Below the pieces are notes generated by a model. The model worked only from the letters and a program-made list of their open reading frames with translations. It searched no databases and was not told the origin of the DNA. A DNA stretch of 42,633 nucleotides from an uncultured Veillonella sp. (GTDB taxonomy: Bacteria > Bacillota > Negativicutes > Veillonellales > Veillonellaceae), in contig CAKPXR010000005.1 in NCBI GenBank assembly GCA_934202215.1, forward strand, positions 1-42,633. The letters are read 5' to 3'. This document shows, in pieces, positions 18,431-26,749 of the stretch. The translations under genes were made by a program, and so were the position numbers. How positions within the stretch are numbered: the stretch's first letter is position 1; every line of letters begins with the position of its first letter.

Positions 18431-18439
18431 ATTATACCA
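18431..18439 (-). promoter_or_regulatory. Extended -10 promoter for the ABC-F gene
   Basis: Minus-strand TGGTATAAT (TGnTATAAT form) overlaps the stop codon of the secretin gene and lies 27 nt before the ABC-F ATG. No good -35 box is visible, which is usual for extended -10 promoters. Confidence 0.5.
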
Positions 18440-19736
18440 CAATTGCCCGTACTAATATTAACATTTCTATAGAGTCCTTTGTTTTTCTACTATGACGAAA
18501 TAGTTTTCCCAATAATGGAATATCTCCTAAAATAGGTACTTTTTGAATTTGATGTTGATCGCGATTATCCATTAAACCACCTATAACAAGCACCTCTCCT
18601 GGTTGAAGTCTCACCCTCGTATGGGCTTGCCGCGTACTAATTTTATAAGCTTTCATTTCAGATACCATGATTGGTGTACTTACCTCAGCATGGATTTTCG
18701 CATCAACACCGCCATCACCAGTAATAATAGGAGTGTAGTTTAACTTAATTCCCACCTCTTCATAACGTGTAAAGCGTTTACGCTCACCATTTATCTCGGA
18801 CTCTTCTATAACGGGAATACGTTCACCTATTAAGATATGTGCTGTTTCACCATTTAAAGCCATAATAGAGGGCTTTGCAATTAACACTGCTTTTCCCGAA
18901 CTTTCCATAAAGCTCAACTCAGGTTTCACAAAAAATTTATATGCATCACCGCCTGGTGTTTTACCAAAGGTAACAGCACCATACGAGTTTGTTTTATCTT
19001 CACCATGTCCGGTTAAACTGAGCCAAGACCATCTAATACCTTGCTCCTTTGCATAAGATTGCTCCATAGCAATAACGGTAGCTTCTAGTTGTACTTGCTT
19101 AGGTTCCTTATCAATCGCCTTAATAAGTGTTTCTACACGCCTTTTTTCTCCGCTTGTCAAATGCATAATGACTTCATTTTGTTCTGAAAGCACGGCCATT
19201 TTATCATTTTTTACAACTGTGCCCATTACATTTTTTAAAGACTCTGCAGATAAATGTTCTGGAGATATGAGATATAACTCCCTATTTTCAAGAGCTTTAT
19301 CATCTAACTCTATTAAGATTGTATTATATTCTTTTGATACAGAAAAGTGGTATAGTCGCCCTAGCTCTTTTATAAGATCCTCTGGCGATTCACCTTGCAC
19401 AGTGGCCGTAATGTTACCAGTTAAAGACTCTACACCTATAACAGATATATGATAACTACGACAAATTCCTAATACTGTTTCTTTTAGAGAAGCATTGCTA
19501 ACAGATATAGTAATTGGTTTCTTATCTTTATTAACTTCTAAGCTTGTTGTTACATTATTACTTACAGTTTCATCTTTACTATTTGCTAATCCTACTAAAG
19601 GTTGTGCTAATAATAAATATATCCATATAGTTATTAAAATCAGTAATTTTAATACTACACAAGCTTTGATTATCTTATTTTTTATTATCATATGTTTAAT
19701 GAACAAGCTAGCTCTACACTCTAAATTGTTAACCAT
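18432..19736 (-). CDS. Secretin-family protein (PilQ/GspD-like, short form)
   Basis: 434 residues, shorter than typical PilQ or GspD. A hydrophobic export segment lies at about 27-50. An STN/N-type domain covers roughly 73-140 (ETVLGICRSYHISVIGVESL, GNITATVQGESPEDLIKELG). The secretin core follows, from VQLEATVIAMEQ to the hallmark VPILGDIPLLGKLFR. It should form a multimeric ring in the outer membrane for a type IV pilus, competence or type II secretion machine. The ATG at 19736 lies 16 nt inside the upstream gene, with GGAGGT 8 nt before it, so the two are coupled. No other pilus or secretion genes lie nearby. Confidence 0.85.
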   Translation of the reverse strand: MVNNLECRASLFIKHMIIKNKIIKACVVLKLLILITIWIYLLLAQPLVGLANSKDETVSNNVTTSLEVNKDKKPITISVSNASLKETVLGICRSYHISVIGVESLTGNITATVQGESPEDLIKELGRLYHFSVSKEYNTILIELDDKALENRELYLISPEHLSAESLKNVMGTVVKNDKMAVLSEQNEVIMHLTSGEKRRVETLIKAIDKEPKQVQLEATVIAMEQSYAKEQGIRWSWLSLTGHGEDKTNSYGAVTFGKTPGGDAYKFFVKPELSFMESSGKAVLIAKPSIMALNGETAHILIGERIPVIEESEINGERKRFTRYEEVGIKLNYTPIITGDGGVDAKIHAEVSTPIMVSEMKAYKISTRQAHTRVRLQPGEVLVIGGLMDNRDQHQIQKVPILGDIPLLGKLFRHSRKTKDSIEMLILVRAIVV

Positions 19737-20521
19737 CGAGATGAACCTCCTTCAACGATTTCTACAGCACTTGTAGTAATATTGGATATGAATGCCCCTT
19801 TCCAAGTACTTCCAACCGTAACCATCTGTTCTTCTGAACCTTTTCGTAAGATAGCAATTTCTTCATTTCCCTCTATGATTCCCACAAGTTTAATGGGTTC
19901 TTGTAGGGAAGATACATTAGAATTAGTACTTTTTATTGAGTAAGTATTTGCATTATTAATGTTATTACTTTTATCGTAAATCATATCACCATATAGCGCT
20001 TTATTTGATCTATCGCTACCGGTGTTTTTATTCTTACTCACTCTATGTCCTCTAGTAGTCCTTTTGTTATTAGAAAGCTTCTTGTTACTAAATGATATTT
20101 CATCATCACTAATAGCATCTAAATCACTATCTATATCATTGGTATTATCATTGCGACTTAGTAAATCAACACTAGGAATATCTCTAAAAACTTCTCGCCA
20201 AGGATGTGCACGCTCTACACTACTCACATCATATAGAGTCTTTCCTTTAACTCCATCTTGATTTTTCCCATCACTAATAGTTTTATTATGATCTCCTTCT
20301 ATCTTATTAGTTTCTCCTTGTATTTTCTTATTGCCCCCATCATTAAAATGATTAGAATGTACTTGTATGCTTTCTTCTTGAGAAGGGTAAATAATACCAA
20401 CCAATATCATTCCTGTCGCTAATATAAGAAATATTACAATAGCAATGCGATAGTGGCGTATAAAAAAATACTGTCTTTCCCACCATCCTCTAATACGTTC
20501 CATAAAATCTTGTAAATTCAT
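19721..20521 (-). CDS. Single-pass membrane protein with a GspC/PilP-like C-terminal domain
   Basis: 266 residues from the chosen ATG. One membrane helix at about 25-44 follows a short cytoplasmic N-terminus. Residues 50-205 are rich in Asn, Ser, Asp and Lys and probably unstructured. The last 55 residues (LVGIIEGNEEIAILRKG, TVGSTWKGAFISNI, VEIVEGG) match the pattern of the GspC homology region or PilP, small beta domains that dock onto the secretin. The overlap with the secretin gene supports this pairing, but no domain search was run. The frame extends to a TTG at 20560; AGGAGGT 6 nt before the ATG at 20521 decides the start. Confidence 0.65.
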   Translation of the reverse strand: MNLQDFMERIRGWWERQYFFIRHYRIAIVIFLILATGMILVGIIYPSQEESIQVHSNHFNDGGNKKIQGETNKIEGDHNKTISDGKNQDGVKGKTLYDVSSVERAHPWREVFRDIPSVDLLSRNDNTNDIDSDLDAISDDEISFSNKKLSNNKRTTRGHRVSKNKNTGSDRSNKALYGDMIYDKSNNINNANTYSIKSTNSNVSSLQEPIKLVGIIEGNEEIAILRKGSEEQMVTVGSTWKGAFISNITTSAVEIVEGGSSRWLTI

Positions 20522-20526
20522 ATTCC

Positions 20527-20553
20527 ACCTCCTGCTCACATATTCTAGGAGGT
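20527..20553 (-). promoter_or_regulatory. Hairpin predicted to mask the ribosome-binding site of the PilP-like gene
   Basis: On the minus strand ACCTCCT (20553-20547) is a perfect 7-nt complement of the Shine-Dalgarno AGGAGGT (20533-20527), with a 13-nt loop between. The pairing would hide the whole site in the mRNA leader. It holds only if transcription starts upstream of 20553, which I cannot show. Confidence 0.45.
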
Positions 20554-20575
20554 CCTTCAAAATTCCTACAAAAAA

Positions 20576-20613
20576 ATGACTCTACCAGTCACCTAGGTGA
20601 CTAATAGAGTCAT
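20576..20613 (-). terminator. Terminator after galE
   Basis: The outer stem is ATGACTCTA/TAGAGTCAT (20576-20584 and 20605-20613). Inside it is a perfect 14-bp palindrome, GTCACCTAGGTGAC (20588-20601). On the minus strand a run of T follows (20570-20576). It lies about 38 nt beyond the galE stop. Confidence 0.8.
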
Positions 20614-20650
20614 TCATTATATTGACAAAACTAACAGATTTGTTTTTATT

Positions 20651-21640
20651 TTATTTACTATTAAAACCATCTGGATGGGATGTATGCCACTTCCAAGCAT
20701 CTTTAATAACATCAGCCACATTGCTGAATTTAGGATCCCAGCCAAGTAAATTTTTAATTTTTTCTGAAGAAGCAATCAATGTACCAGGATCACCAGCACG
20801 ACGGTCACCATATAGAACAGGAATATCGATACCTGTAACCTCTTTAGCCGTTTCAATGATTTCTTTTACAGAGAATCCATTACCACTACCAAGATTGAAT
20901 ACTTGAGACTCACCGCCTTTACGCAAGTAGTCCATAGCCAGTACATGAGCAGCTGCCAAATCATTTACATGAATATAGTCGCGCACACATGTGCCATCAG
21001 CTGTATCATAATCAGTACCAAATACTGTAATATGCTCTCTTTTACCACGAGCTGCATCAAGTACAAGTGGAATTAAGTGAGTTTCTGGATGATGATCTTC
21101 ACCAATCGTACCAGATGGGTCTGCACCAGCCGCATTAAAGTAACGTAATGCAACGTATGTAGATCCATAAATGGAACTATAATCAGATAGCATTTCTTCG
21201 ATCATTAATTTAGTACGACCATATACATTAGTTGGATGTAATTGTGCATCTTCACGAATTGGCACCACCTCTGGTTCCCCATATACAGCAGCAGTACTAG
21301 AAAATACAAAATATTTTACCCCTGCAGTACGAGCAGATTCAATAAGATGATAGGAACCAACTACATTATTTTCATAATAAATAGCTGGATTGACCATAGA
21401 TTCACCGACCTGTGAATGAGCCGCAAAATGCATAATACCAATAATATTATGTTCCTTCATTACATCTACTAGTTTTGGATCTGCAATATCCATATTATAG
21501 AACTCTATGCCTTCAGGAATAGATTCCACATGACCACGAGATAAGTTATCTACAATGATAGGAGTATAACCAGCTTTTTGCAAAGCACGTACTGTATGAC
21601 TCCCAATATAACCAGCACCACCTGTTACTAAAATATTCAT
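20651..21640 (-). CDS. galE: UDP-glucose 4-epimerase GalE
   Basis: 329 residues, the usual GalE length. The NAD loop is VTGGAGYIGSH (6-16). The catalytic motifs are SSTAAVYG and YGRTK (YxxxK), followed by RYFNAAGADPSG, which is diagnostic for GalE over other SDR epimerases. It interconverts UDP-glucose and UDP-galactose (and possibly the N-acetyl forms). It is 9 nt downstream of pgi, forming a two-gene sugar operon with a strong terminator behind it, and probably supplies UDP-galactose for surface glycans. Confidence 0.93.
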   Translation of the reverse strand: MNILVTGGAGYIGSHTVRALQKAGYTPIIVDNLSRGHVESIPEGIEFYNMDIADPKLVDVMKEHNIIGIMHFAAHSQVGESMVNPAIYYENNVVGSYHLIESARTAGVKYFVFSSTAAVYGEPEVVPIREDAQLHPTNVYGRTKLMIEEMLSDYSSIYGSTYVALRYFNAAGADPSGTIGEDHHPETHLIPLVLDAARGKREHITVFGTDYDTADGTCVRDYIHVNDLAAAHVLAMDYLRKGGESQVFNLGSGNGFSVKEIIETAKEVTGIDIPVLYGDRRAGDPGTLIASSEKIKNLLGWDPKFSNVADVIKDAWKWHTSHPDGFNSK

Positions 21641-21649
21641 AGTTCCCCC

Positions 21650-23086
21650 TTATGAATGATGTCCATCCTTTGCACTGGCCAATTTTGGACCAATAAGACG
21701 TTTATACACCTCTACCCCTGGTTGGTCAAAAGCATCAACACCTGCAAAAATAGATTCAAAATAAACAGCCCAACAATGCATAAACATAATTTCCCCTAAA
21801 TGGAATGCATTTAATGTCGGTACAGTTATTGTCATATTAAAACGATTGTCACTAGATAAAGCCTCGCGATTAGCATCCAATGCAATATTTAAAATATCGC
21901 AAATGCCTACGTTAGATAAAGAATGTAGACGCTCATATTGACTGTAAGAATCAGGTACAATCAGATTATTTTTCCAGTCCTTAACCTTAATAAATTGAAC
22001 TACCTTATTAAGTCGACCTTCTTGATGCTCTTGAACTTGAGCATGCATGTCCATAGTTCCTACCGCAGCCACGGGTGTACGCCCATACGGTAAGCACGTA
22101 TTACTCATCTTACCAAGCGACTCAGATAGAAGTTGTACATACCAATCAGATAATGAATGTAGCGCATCGCTATAAGGCATAAACACTTCAATAATACGGC
22201 CATACCGCTCAGATGCAATATATTTCAACAACGCACTTAAAAGACCTGGATTTTTAAAAATATCTTCTTCTTGACATGCAGCATCCATAGAGGCAGCACC
22301 AGCTAGGAAGCCTTCAATATCAAAACCTACTAAAGCAGCCGTCACAAAGCCTACCTCAGTAAATACAGAGAAACGGCCCCCAACACCATAGGGAATGCTG
22401 TAAGTCTTCCAATTATTTTCTATCGCCATAGATCTAAGAACTGTAGGATGTTGATCATCAGACATATCTGTAACAGCTACCACTTCATAATTTATATTAC
22501 GATCTTGTAAGGCTTTTTCCAAAATCATGAAATTCGCCATTGGCTCGATAGTAGAACCTGACTTAGAGGTAATAACGAGCATCACCTTATAGTCTGAACC
22601 TTTTGTCTGAGCTTGGTACTCTAAAGTGCGAATGAGACCTGCTAAATAGTCACCATCCACATTAAATCCCGCAAAGTACATCCGTGGATATCCATTGCGC
22701 TCTTCCGTACTAAGATTATTCCAAAATGCTCCACATTGAACATCAAAAATAACCTTACTTCCTAAATAAGAACCACCAATACCTACCGATACGACAGTAT
22801 CTATATTATGGCATACATAGTCACGCAATTCATAAAGGCGTTTCAACATGTTTGGTGTATTAATACCATCTTCTGAAATATATGGAAGTTGGTAAAATAA
22901 TACCGGTTCAGGCAATCCATCCTTAGAAACATGGCCTTCTTCAAAGCCAGTAGAGCGTAAAATATTTGTGTGACGCCAAACATTTTGTATAGCGCGCTCA
23001 AAGTTATTTACGTCTCGTTCTTGTATGCAACTTTCATTATATATGTTAGCGTAATCTAACTCGAACCCCGATTGTAATCGCAACAT
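21650..23086 (-). CDS. pgi: Glucose-6-phosphate isomerase
   Basis: 478 residues. It has the SIS fold with VSVGIGGSYLGSKV, the phosphate-binding ITSKSGSTIEP, GVGGRFSVFTEVG and the catalytic-region QVQEHQEGRLNK, all in the expected order. It interconverts glucose-6-phosphate and fructose-6-phosphate, so it links gluconeogenic carbon to nucleotide-sugar synthesis by GalU and GalE. A TTG lies one codon upstream, but the ATG at 23086 has GGAG 7 nt before it. An extended -10 promoter is just upstream. Confidence 0.93.
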   Translation of the reverse strand: MLRLQSGFELDYANIYNESCIQERDVNNFERAIQNVWRHTNILRSTGFEEGHVSKDGLPEPVLFYQLPYISEDGINTPNMLKRLYELRDYVCHNIDTVVSVGIGGSYLGSKVIFDVQCGAFWNNLSTEERNGYPRMYFAGFNVDGDYLAGLIRTLEYQAQTKGSDYKVMLVITSKSGSTIEPMANFMILEKALQDRNINYEVVAVTDMSDDQHPTVLRSMAIENNWKTYSIPYGVGGRFSVFTEVGFVTAALVGFDIEGFLAGAASMDAACQEEDIFKNPGLLSALLKYIASERYGRIIEVFMPYSDALHSLSDWYVQLLSESLGKMSNTCLPYGRTPVAAVGTMDMHAQVQEHQEGRLNKVVQFIKVKDWKNNLIVPDSYSQYERLHSLSNVGICDILNIALDANREALSSDNRFNMTITVPTLNAFHLGEIMFMHCWAVYFESIFAGVDAFDQPGVEVYKRLIGPKLASAKDGHHS

Positions 23087-23129
23087 CAAATATCTCCTTC
23101 ACTGACATTTTATGTACAATATTCTACTC

Positions 23130-23138
23130 ATTATACCA
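23130..23138 (-). promoter_or_regulatory. Extended -10 promoter for pgi-galE
   Basis: Minus-strand TGGTATAAT lies about 45 nt before the pgi start codon, in the gap after the DUF1294 gene. No clear -35 box is seen. Confidence 0.55.
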
Positions 23139-23170
23139 TAAAACAATGAATAAAATATTAGTTTATGCAA

Positions 23171-23449
23171 TCAATTTACCCACAAACCATAACCAAATCC
23201 CACTGCATACACAGACCATAACAATGCAATAGGGATAGCTAGTTTAAACTTAAGCTTTAAAGTCTTATGACGCCAAATAACCATGCCCAATAGCGCACCA
23301 AGGCCGCCAAAGGCGAATGCTAAAAATAATAATGTGAACTCTGAAATCCGATTATACCCCTTAATAGCACATAGCTTATCATATCCATACATGATAAATA
23401 CAATTAGATTCCATACCCCTACAGTAACCCAAAATTGTGTATCACTCAT
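23171..23449 (-). CDS. DUF1294 small membrane protein
   Basis: 92 residues with about three hydrophobic segments. It has the DUF1294 pattern: NLIVFIMYGYDKLCAIKG, then FGGLGALLGMVIWRHKT and a closing hydrophobic helix. No function is established for this family. It is 20 nt downstream of the second epimerase gene and may be the last gene of that transcription unit. Confidence 0.8.
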   Translation of the reverse strand: MSDTQFWVTVGVWNLIVFIMYGYDKLCAIKGYNRISEFTLLFLAFAFGGLGALLGMVIWRHKTLKLKFKLAIPIALLWSVYAVGFGYGLWVN

Positions 23450-23469
23450 GTCCCCAAACCTTATATTCC

Positions 23470-24393
23470 TTACTTATGATGAGACTTAAAATATACTAAA
23501 GTTTTTTGTAAGCCCTCATCTAATGTCGTTGACGCTACAAAGCCAAAATCACGCTCTGCCTTTGCATTACTTAAACGTGAATGCTTGATATCCCCTACTC
23601 GTTCATCTTCATAATGAACCATAAAATCAGTACCACTAATAGATCTGAATCGTGTAATCAACTCATTAACAGATGTCCCAGTATTAGTCGAAATATTATA
23701 AATACCTGTACAAGTACTATTTCCCATGGCTTTAATATTAGCTTCTACCACATCTTCTACATAAATAAAGTCTCTTGTTTGTTCGCCATCACCATATACG
23801 GTTAAAGGCTTACCTTCAACGATTAAACGATTGAAAATACTAATAACGCCACCTTCACCACCATCACCTTGACGTGGACCATATACATTGGAATATCTAA
23901 AACATACTGTATTTAACTTGAAAGCTTCACGATAAATACGTAAATACCCTTCTGCAGTAAGCTTAGTCAAACCATAGAAGGATGATGGCATGCCACTTAG
24001 TTCTTCAGTTAATGGTAATACTGCTAAATCCCCATACACAGCAGCCGAAGAAGGCATTAAGAATTGTTCAACTTTCACCTTACGACAGGCATCAAGTACA
24101 TTAATAAGCCCTAACAAATTAACATCACAGTCATAACTTGGATTCTCCATAGAGGATTGAACCATAGTTTGAGCAGCCTCATGAAATACAATAGAGGGCT
24201 TAAACTCTTCAAATACAGATACTAATTTCGAATCCCTTACATCCATCTCAATAAATTGAGCAGAATCATTTACAAAAGAACGCATACCTGTAGATAGATT
24301 ATCTATAACGAGCACATTGTGCCCCAATTCAATTAATCGATCAACGAGATGGGAACCAATAAAACCGGCCCCGCCTGTAACACATATATTCAT
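23470..24393 (-). CDS. NAD-dependent nucleotide-sugar epimerase (GalE-like SDR)
   Basis: 307 residues. VTGGAGFIGSHLVDRL at the N-terminus, PSSAAVYGD, then YGLTKL (YxxxK) and RYSNVYGPRQGDGGEG, the pattern of UDP-glucose/UDP-GlcNAc 4-epimerase-like proteins such as WbpP relatives. It lacks the NAAGADPSG stretch of the GalE at 20651-21640, so the two are probably not redundant. Its product may be a different hexose or N-acetylhexosamine for surface glycans. AAGGAGGG precedes the ATG. It follows the RNase H gene by 22 nt. Confidence 0.85.
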   Translation of the reverse strand: MNICVTGGAGFIGSHLVDRLIELGHNVLVIDNLSTGMRSFVNDSAQFIEMDVRDSKLVSVFEEFKPSIVFHEAAQTMVQSSMENPSYDCDVNLLGLINVLDACRKVKVEQFLMPSSAAVYGDLAVLPLTEELSGMPSSFYGLTKLTAEGYLRIYREAFKLNTVCFRYSNVYGPRQGDGGEGGVISIFNRLIVEGKPLTVYGDGEQTRDFIYVEDVVEANIKAMGNSTCTGIYNISTNTGTSVNELITRFRSISGTDFMVHYEDERVGDIKHSRLSNAKAERDFGFVASTTLDEGLQKTLVYFKSHHK

Positions 24394-24415
24394 AACACCC
24401 TCCTTTCTGAGAAAG

Positions 24416-25141
24416 TTAAATTCCCGCGCCTTGTTTGGCTAGTACATCAGCCATTTCATTATATGTATCGCCCGTATGAGCCGCTACCTTGTGAAAGTGT
24501 ACGCGCACACGGTCTTTTATAGAGTCATAAAAAGCAGCATACTGCTGAGTAAGTGCATTATTGCGTTTCCATCGTTTGGTAGCCCACATTTCAATCCCCA
24601 TATAATCATAATATAGGGAACATTCTAGAATACCATGATCAACAGCATATTTCATCACATACATAGCAGCTAGTAGCTCACCAGCTACATTCCAAAATGA
24701 TGTATATCGTTCATCATTAGAAGGAAATGAAAAAGTCTCCTTAGCCCCATTCAAGAAAATAACGCCACCAGCGCCAACTGTATTGGTGCCTTTATTATAA
24801 CTACCATCAATATAAGCAATAACATGGTTGGCCTCAGTAAAATTTGGTTTCACCACATTTGGAGATACCTTATTTTGAACTTTATAACTAAATCCTATAG
24901 GTCTAGAATTCATAGATTTAGCCTTAACTTCTTGTGACGATTTAGGTTCGCTCCGTTTAGCACTCATAAAATCACTTAAAGATAACCCCGAATCATCTAC
25001 AAAAGCACGAGCTTCGTCTTCTGTAGGAAAAGACTTATAGATAGCACCACCAAAGCCTTTAACCTGTTTTTCACAGTCAGCCCAAGTTGTATATACTCCT
25101 GGTACACGGCCCTCACGAACTGCATAATACTTCTTTGCCAT
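24416..25141 (-). CDS. Ribonuclease H with N-terminal viroplasmin (RNase H1 N-terminal) domain
   Basis: 241 residues. Residues 3-47 form the small RNA/DNA hybrid-binding domain (YYAVREGRVPGVYTTWADC, VKGFGGAIYKSF). The RNase H domain starts near residue 105: Asp in AYIDGSYNKG, Glu in WNVAGELLAAMY, Asp in YYDYMGIEMWA, and the C-terminal HTGDTYNEMADVLAKQG supply the metal-binding acidic set. It degrades the RNA strand of hybrids. A GTG lies two codons upstream, but AAGAGG overlaps it; the ATG at 25141 is better spaced. The gene follows the YbaK-like gene by 9 nt. Confidence 0.88.
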   Translation of the reverse strand: MAKKYYAVREGRVPGVYTTWADCEKQVKGFGGAIYKSFPTEDEARAFVDDSGLSLSDFMSAKRSEPKSSQEVKAKSMNSRPIGFSYKVQNKVSPNVVKPNFTEANHVIAYIDGSYNKGTNTVGAGGVIFLNGAKETFSFPSNDERYTSFWNVAGELLAAMYVMKYAVDHGILECSLYYDYMGIEMWATKRWKRNNALTQQYAAFYDSIKDRVRVHFHKVAAHTGDTYNEMADVLAKQGAGI

Positions 25142-25150
25142 ATGCACCTC

Positions 25151-25642
25151 TTAATGATCCATTGTAAGCGCAACAAACTCAGCCTGTACAACAGATGCTA
25201 AATCCTTAGGATTTACCTTCATCTGCATACCTCGTAGACCAGCACTTACATATACAAAGTCTTGCGGCTTCATAGTTGCATCAAAATAGGTAGGAAATGA
25301 TTTTTTCATACCCACGGGAGAACATCCTCCCCGTAAATACCCTGTAATACCAAGCAAGTCCTTAACATGAATAAGTTCTACAGACTTATTATGACTAACA
25401 CGAGCCGCTTGTTTCATATCTAGCTCTTCAGCTACAGGAATACAGAATACTACGAAGCCTGTTTTGTCGCCTTTGCCAACTAATGTTTTAAAGACCTGTT
25501 TCTCATCAAGTCCTAATGCTTCCACAACATGAAGTCCAGCGGCACGCTCCTCAGACCACTCATATTCGCTAATACTATAAGGTATCTTATGAGTATCTAA
25601 AATACGTAATGCGTTTGTTTTTTTATGTTTCTCTTTACCCAC
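25151..25642 (-). CDS. ybaK: YbaK/EbsC-family aminoacyl-tRNA deacylase
   Basis: 163 residues from a GTG start. The family pattern is present: KTNALRILDTHKIPY at the N-terminus, GLDEKQVFKTLVGKG, ARVSHNKSVEL and the signature GGCSPVGMKKSFP. YbaK proteins hydrolyse mischarged Cys-tRNA(Pro). An ATG four codons upstream (25654) lacks any ribosome-binding site, while GGAGG sits 5 nt before the GTG, so I prefer the GTG. Confidence 0.87.
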   Translation of the reverse strand: MGKEKHKKTNALRILDTHKIPYSISEYEWSEERAAGLHVVEALGLDEKQVFKTLVGKGDKTGFVVFCIPVAEELDMKQAARVSHNKSVELIHVKDLLGITGYLRGGCSPVGMKKSFPTYFDATMKPQDFVYVSAGLRGMQMKVNPKDLASVVQAEFVALTMDH

Positions 25643-25723
25643 TATAACCTCCATATACTAGCATAACAAATAAATTTAATCGTATCATAATATATTTCTA
25701 TATATAAATATATTTTTTCATTA

Positions 25724-26722
25724 CTATTTATTTACAATTTTATTAATATTTTTTAGTTCAATACGCAAGGTTCCATCATCATTAGTTTTAATTTCAATGA
25801 ACTCGCGATTTTTCATATACTCTACAGGAAAAGAAATTTCAATACCCGTATCCGTTTTAATCTTATGATGTTCACCAACCTTTGTAGCAAACTCACGGTT
25901 TACAGGTAAAGGACGCATCATATCTGCATCGGCTAATTCTTTCTTAGCCGCCTCTTGTTGAATCGGATTTCCTTTAAATACCTCTTCCACAATGCGAACA
26001 GGATCTACTGTATCAGATACTTCTGCATTTTTTGCAATCATAGACTTTGCAGTCGTCAATTCAACGACACCATCCGACTCATGCTCTTGAGCCACCTTAT
26101 CTACGATAGCTTTTACCTTTTTCACCGTATCTCGAGAAGATTGATTTGTGCCTAATTGCAATACCTTATCTGCTAAGATATAGGATACTTCACCATCAAA
26201 TTCCCCTTTAGGTTCAAAAATTCGAACGCTAAAATCATGCAAATTAATGGATGCAAAGGCACGTAACTTCTGTGACGGCATCGGCAACACAGCCTTATGA
26301 GAAACAAGTTCGGTAGCTAAGCTGCCATCGTCTTCACTAAATAGTTGATGGGTAAAAGCATCATGAGCTTGGCACAAAAGAATACAGATATAAGATGCAT
26401 CCATAACAGCTTCACAAATAATCGTATCGACAACAACGGAGTCCGTCGCTTGTTTCATATAGGTAAACAAGCTTTCACCTAAATTCTTAGATAAATCTAT
26501 AAACTTGAGGTCTCCATTTTTATAATCAACTAGTTGTTTACCAAATGGACTTGCATCATGCAAGGTACCTGTTCTAGCACCGGGATCTTTGAACGCCTTA
26601 ACTACATGATTAGCAATATAATCATGAATGGCTTGATCTCCAACCTTTAATTCATGTTCAGAGTATACGGCTAAAGAGGATGTAAAATCGAAAATCTCTA
26701 GCGCCGCCTTATTAATCTGCAT
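25724..26722 (-). CDS. Nucleoid-associated protein, YejK/NdpA family (37-kDa)
   Basis: 332 residues, the family's usual size. The N-terminus (NKAALEIFDFTSSLAVYSE) and the centre (ELVSHKAVLPMPSQKLRAFASI) fit the NdpA/YejK pattern. The C-terminal 100 residues contain FATKVGEHHKIKTDTGIEIS and SFPVEYM, also as in YejK. The E. coli member is found with the nucleoid; its biochemical role is poorly known. AAGGAGG precedes the ATG. The upstream ligase gene ends only 27 nt away with no terminator visible, so read-through from the biotin-linked group is possible. Confidence 0.75.
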   Translation of the reverse strand: MQINKAALEIFDFTSSLAVYSEHELKVGDQAIHDYIANHVVKAFKDPGARTGTLHDASPFGKQLVDYKNGDLKFIDLSKNLGESLFTYMKQATDSVVVDTIICEAVMDASYICILLCQAHDAFTHQLFSEDDGSLATELVSHKAVLPMPSQKLRAFASINLHDFSVRIFEPKGEFDGEVSYILADKVLQLGTNQSSRDTVKKVKAIVDKVAQEHESDGVVELTTAKSMIAKNAEVSDTVDPVRIVEEVFKGNPIQQEAAKKELADADMMRPLPVNREFATKVGEHHKIKTDTGIEISFPVEYMKNREFIEIKTNDDGTLRIELKNINKIVNK

Positions 26723-26749
26723 GATGCCTCCTTATAATAGTAAAAACGA

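Noticed and set aside
20588..20601. Perfect palindrome GTCACCTAGGTGAC as a possible operator
   Set aside because: It is nested exactly within the galE terminator stem and followed by a T run on the minus strand, so termination explains it.
25680..25715. AT-only hairpin between the YejK-like and ybaK genes as a terminator
   Set aside because: The stem is entirely A/T and no T tract follows on the minus strand; too weak to support.
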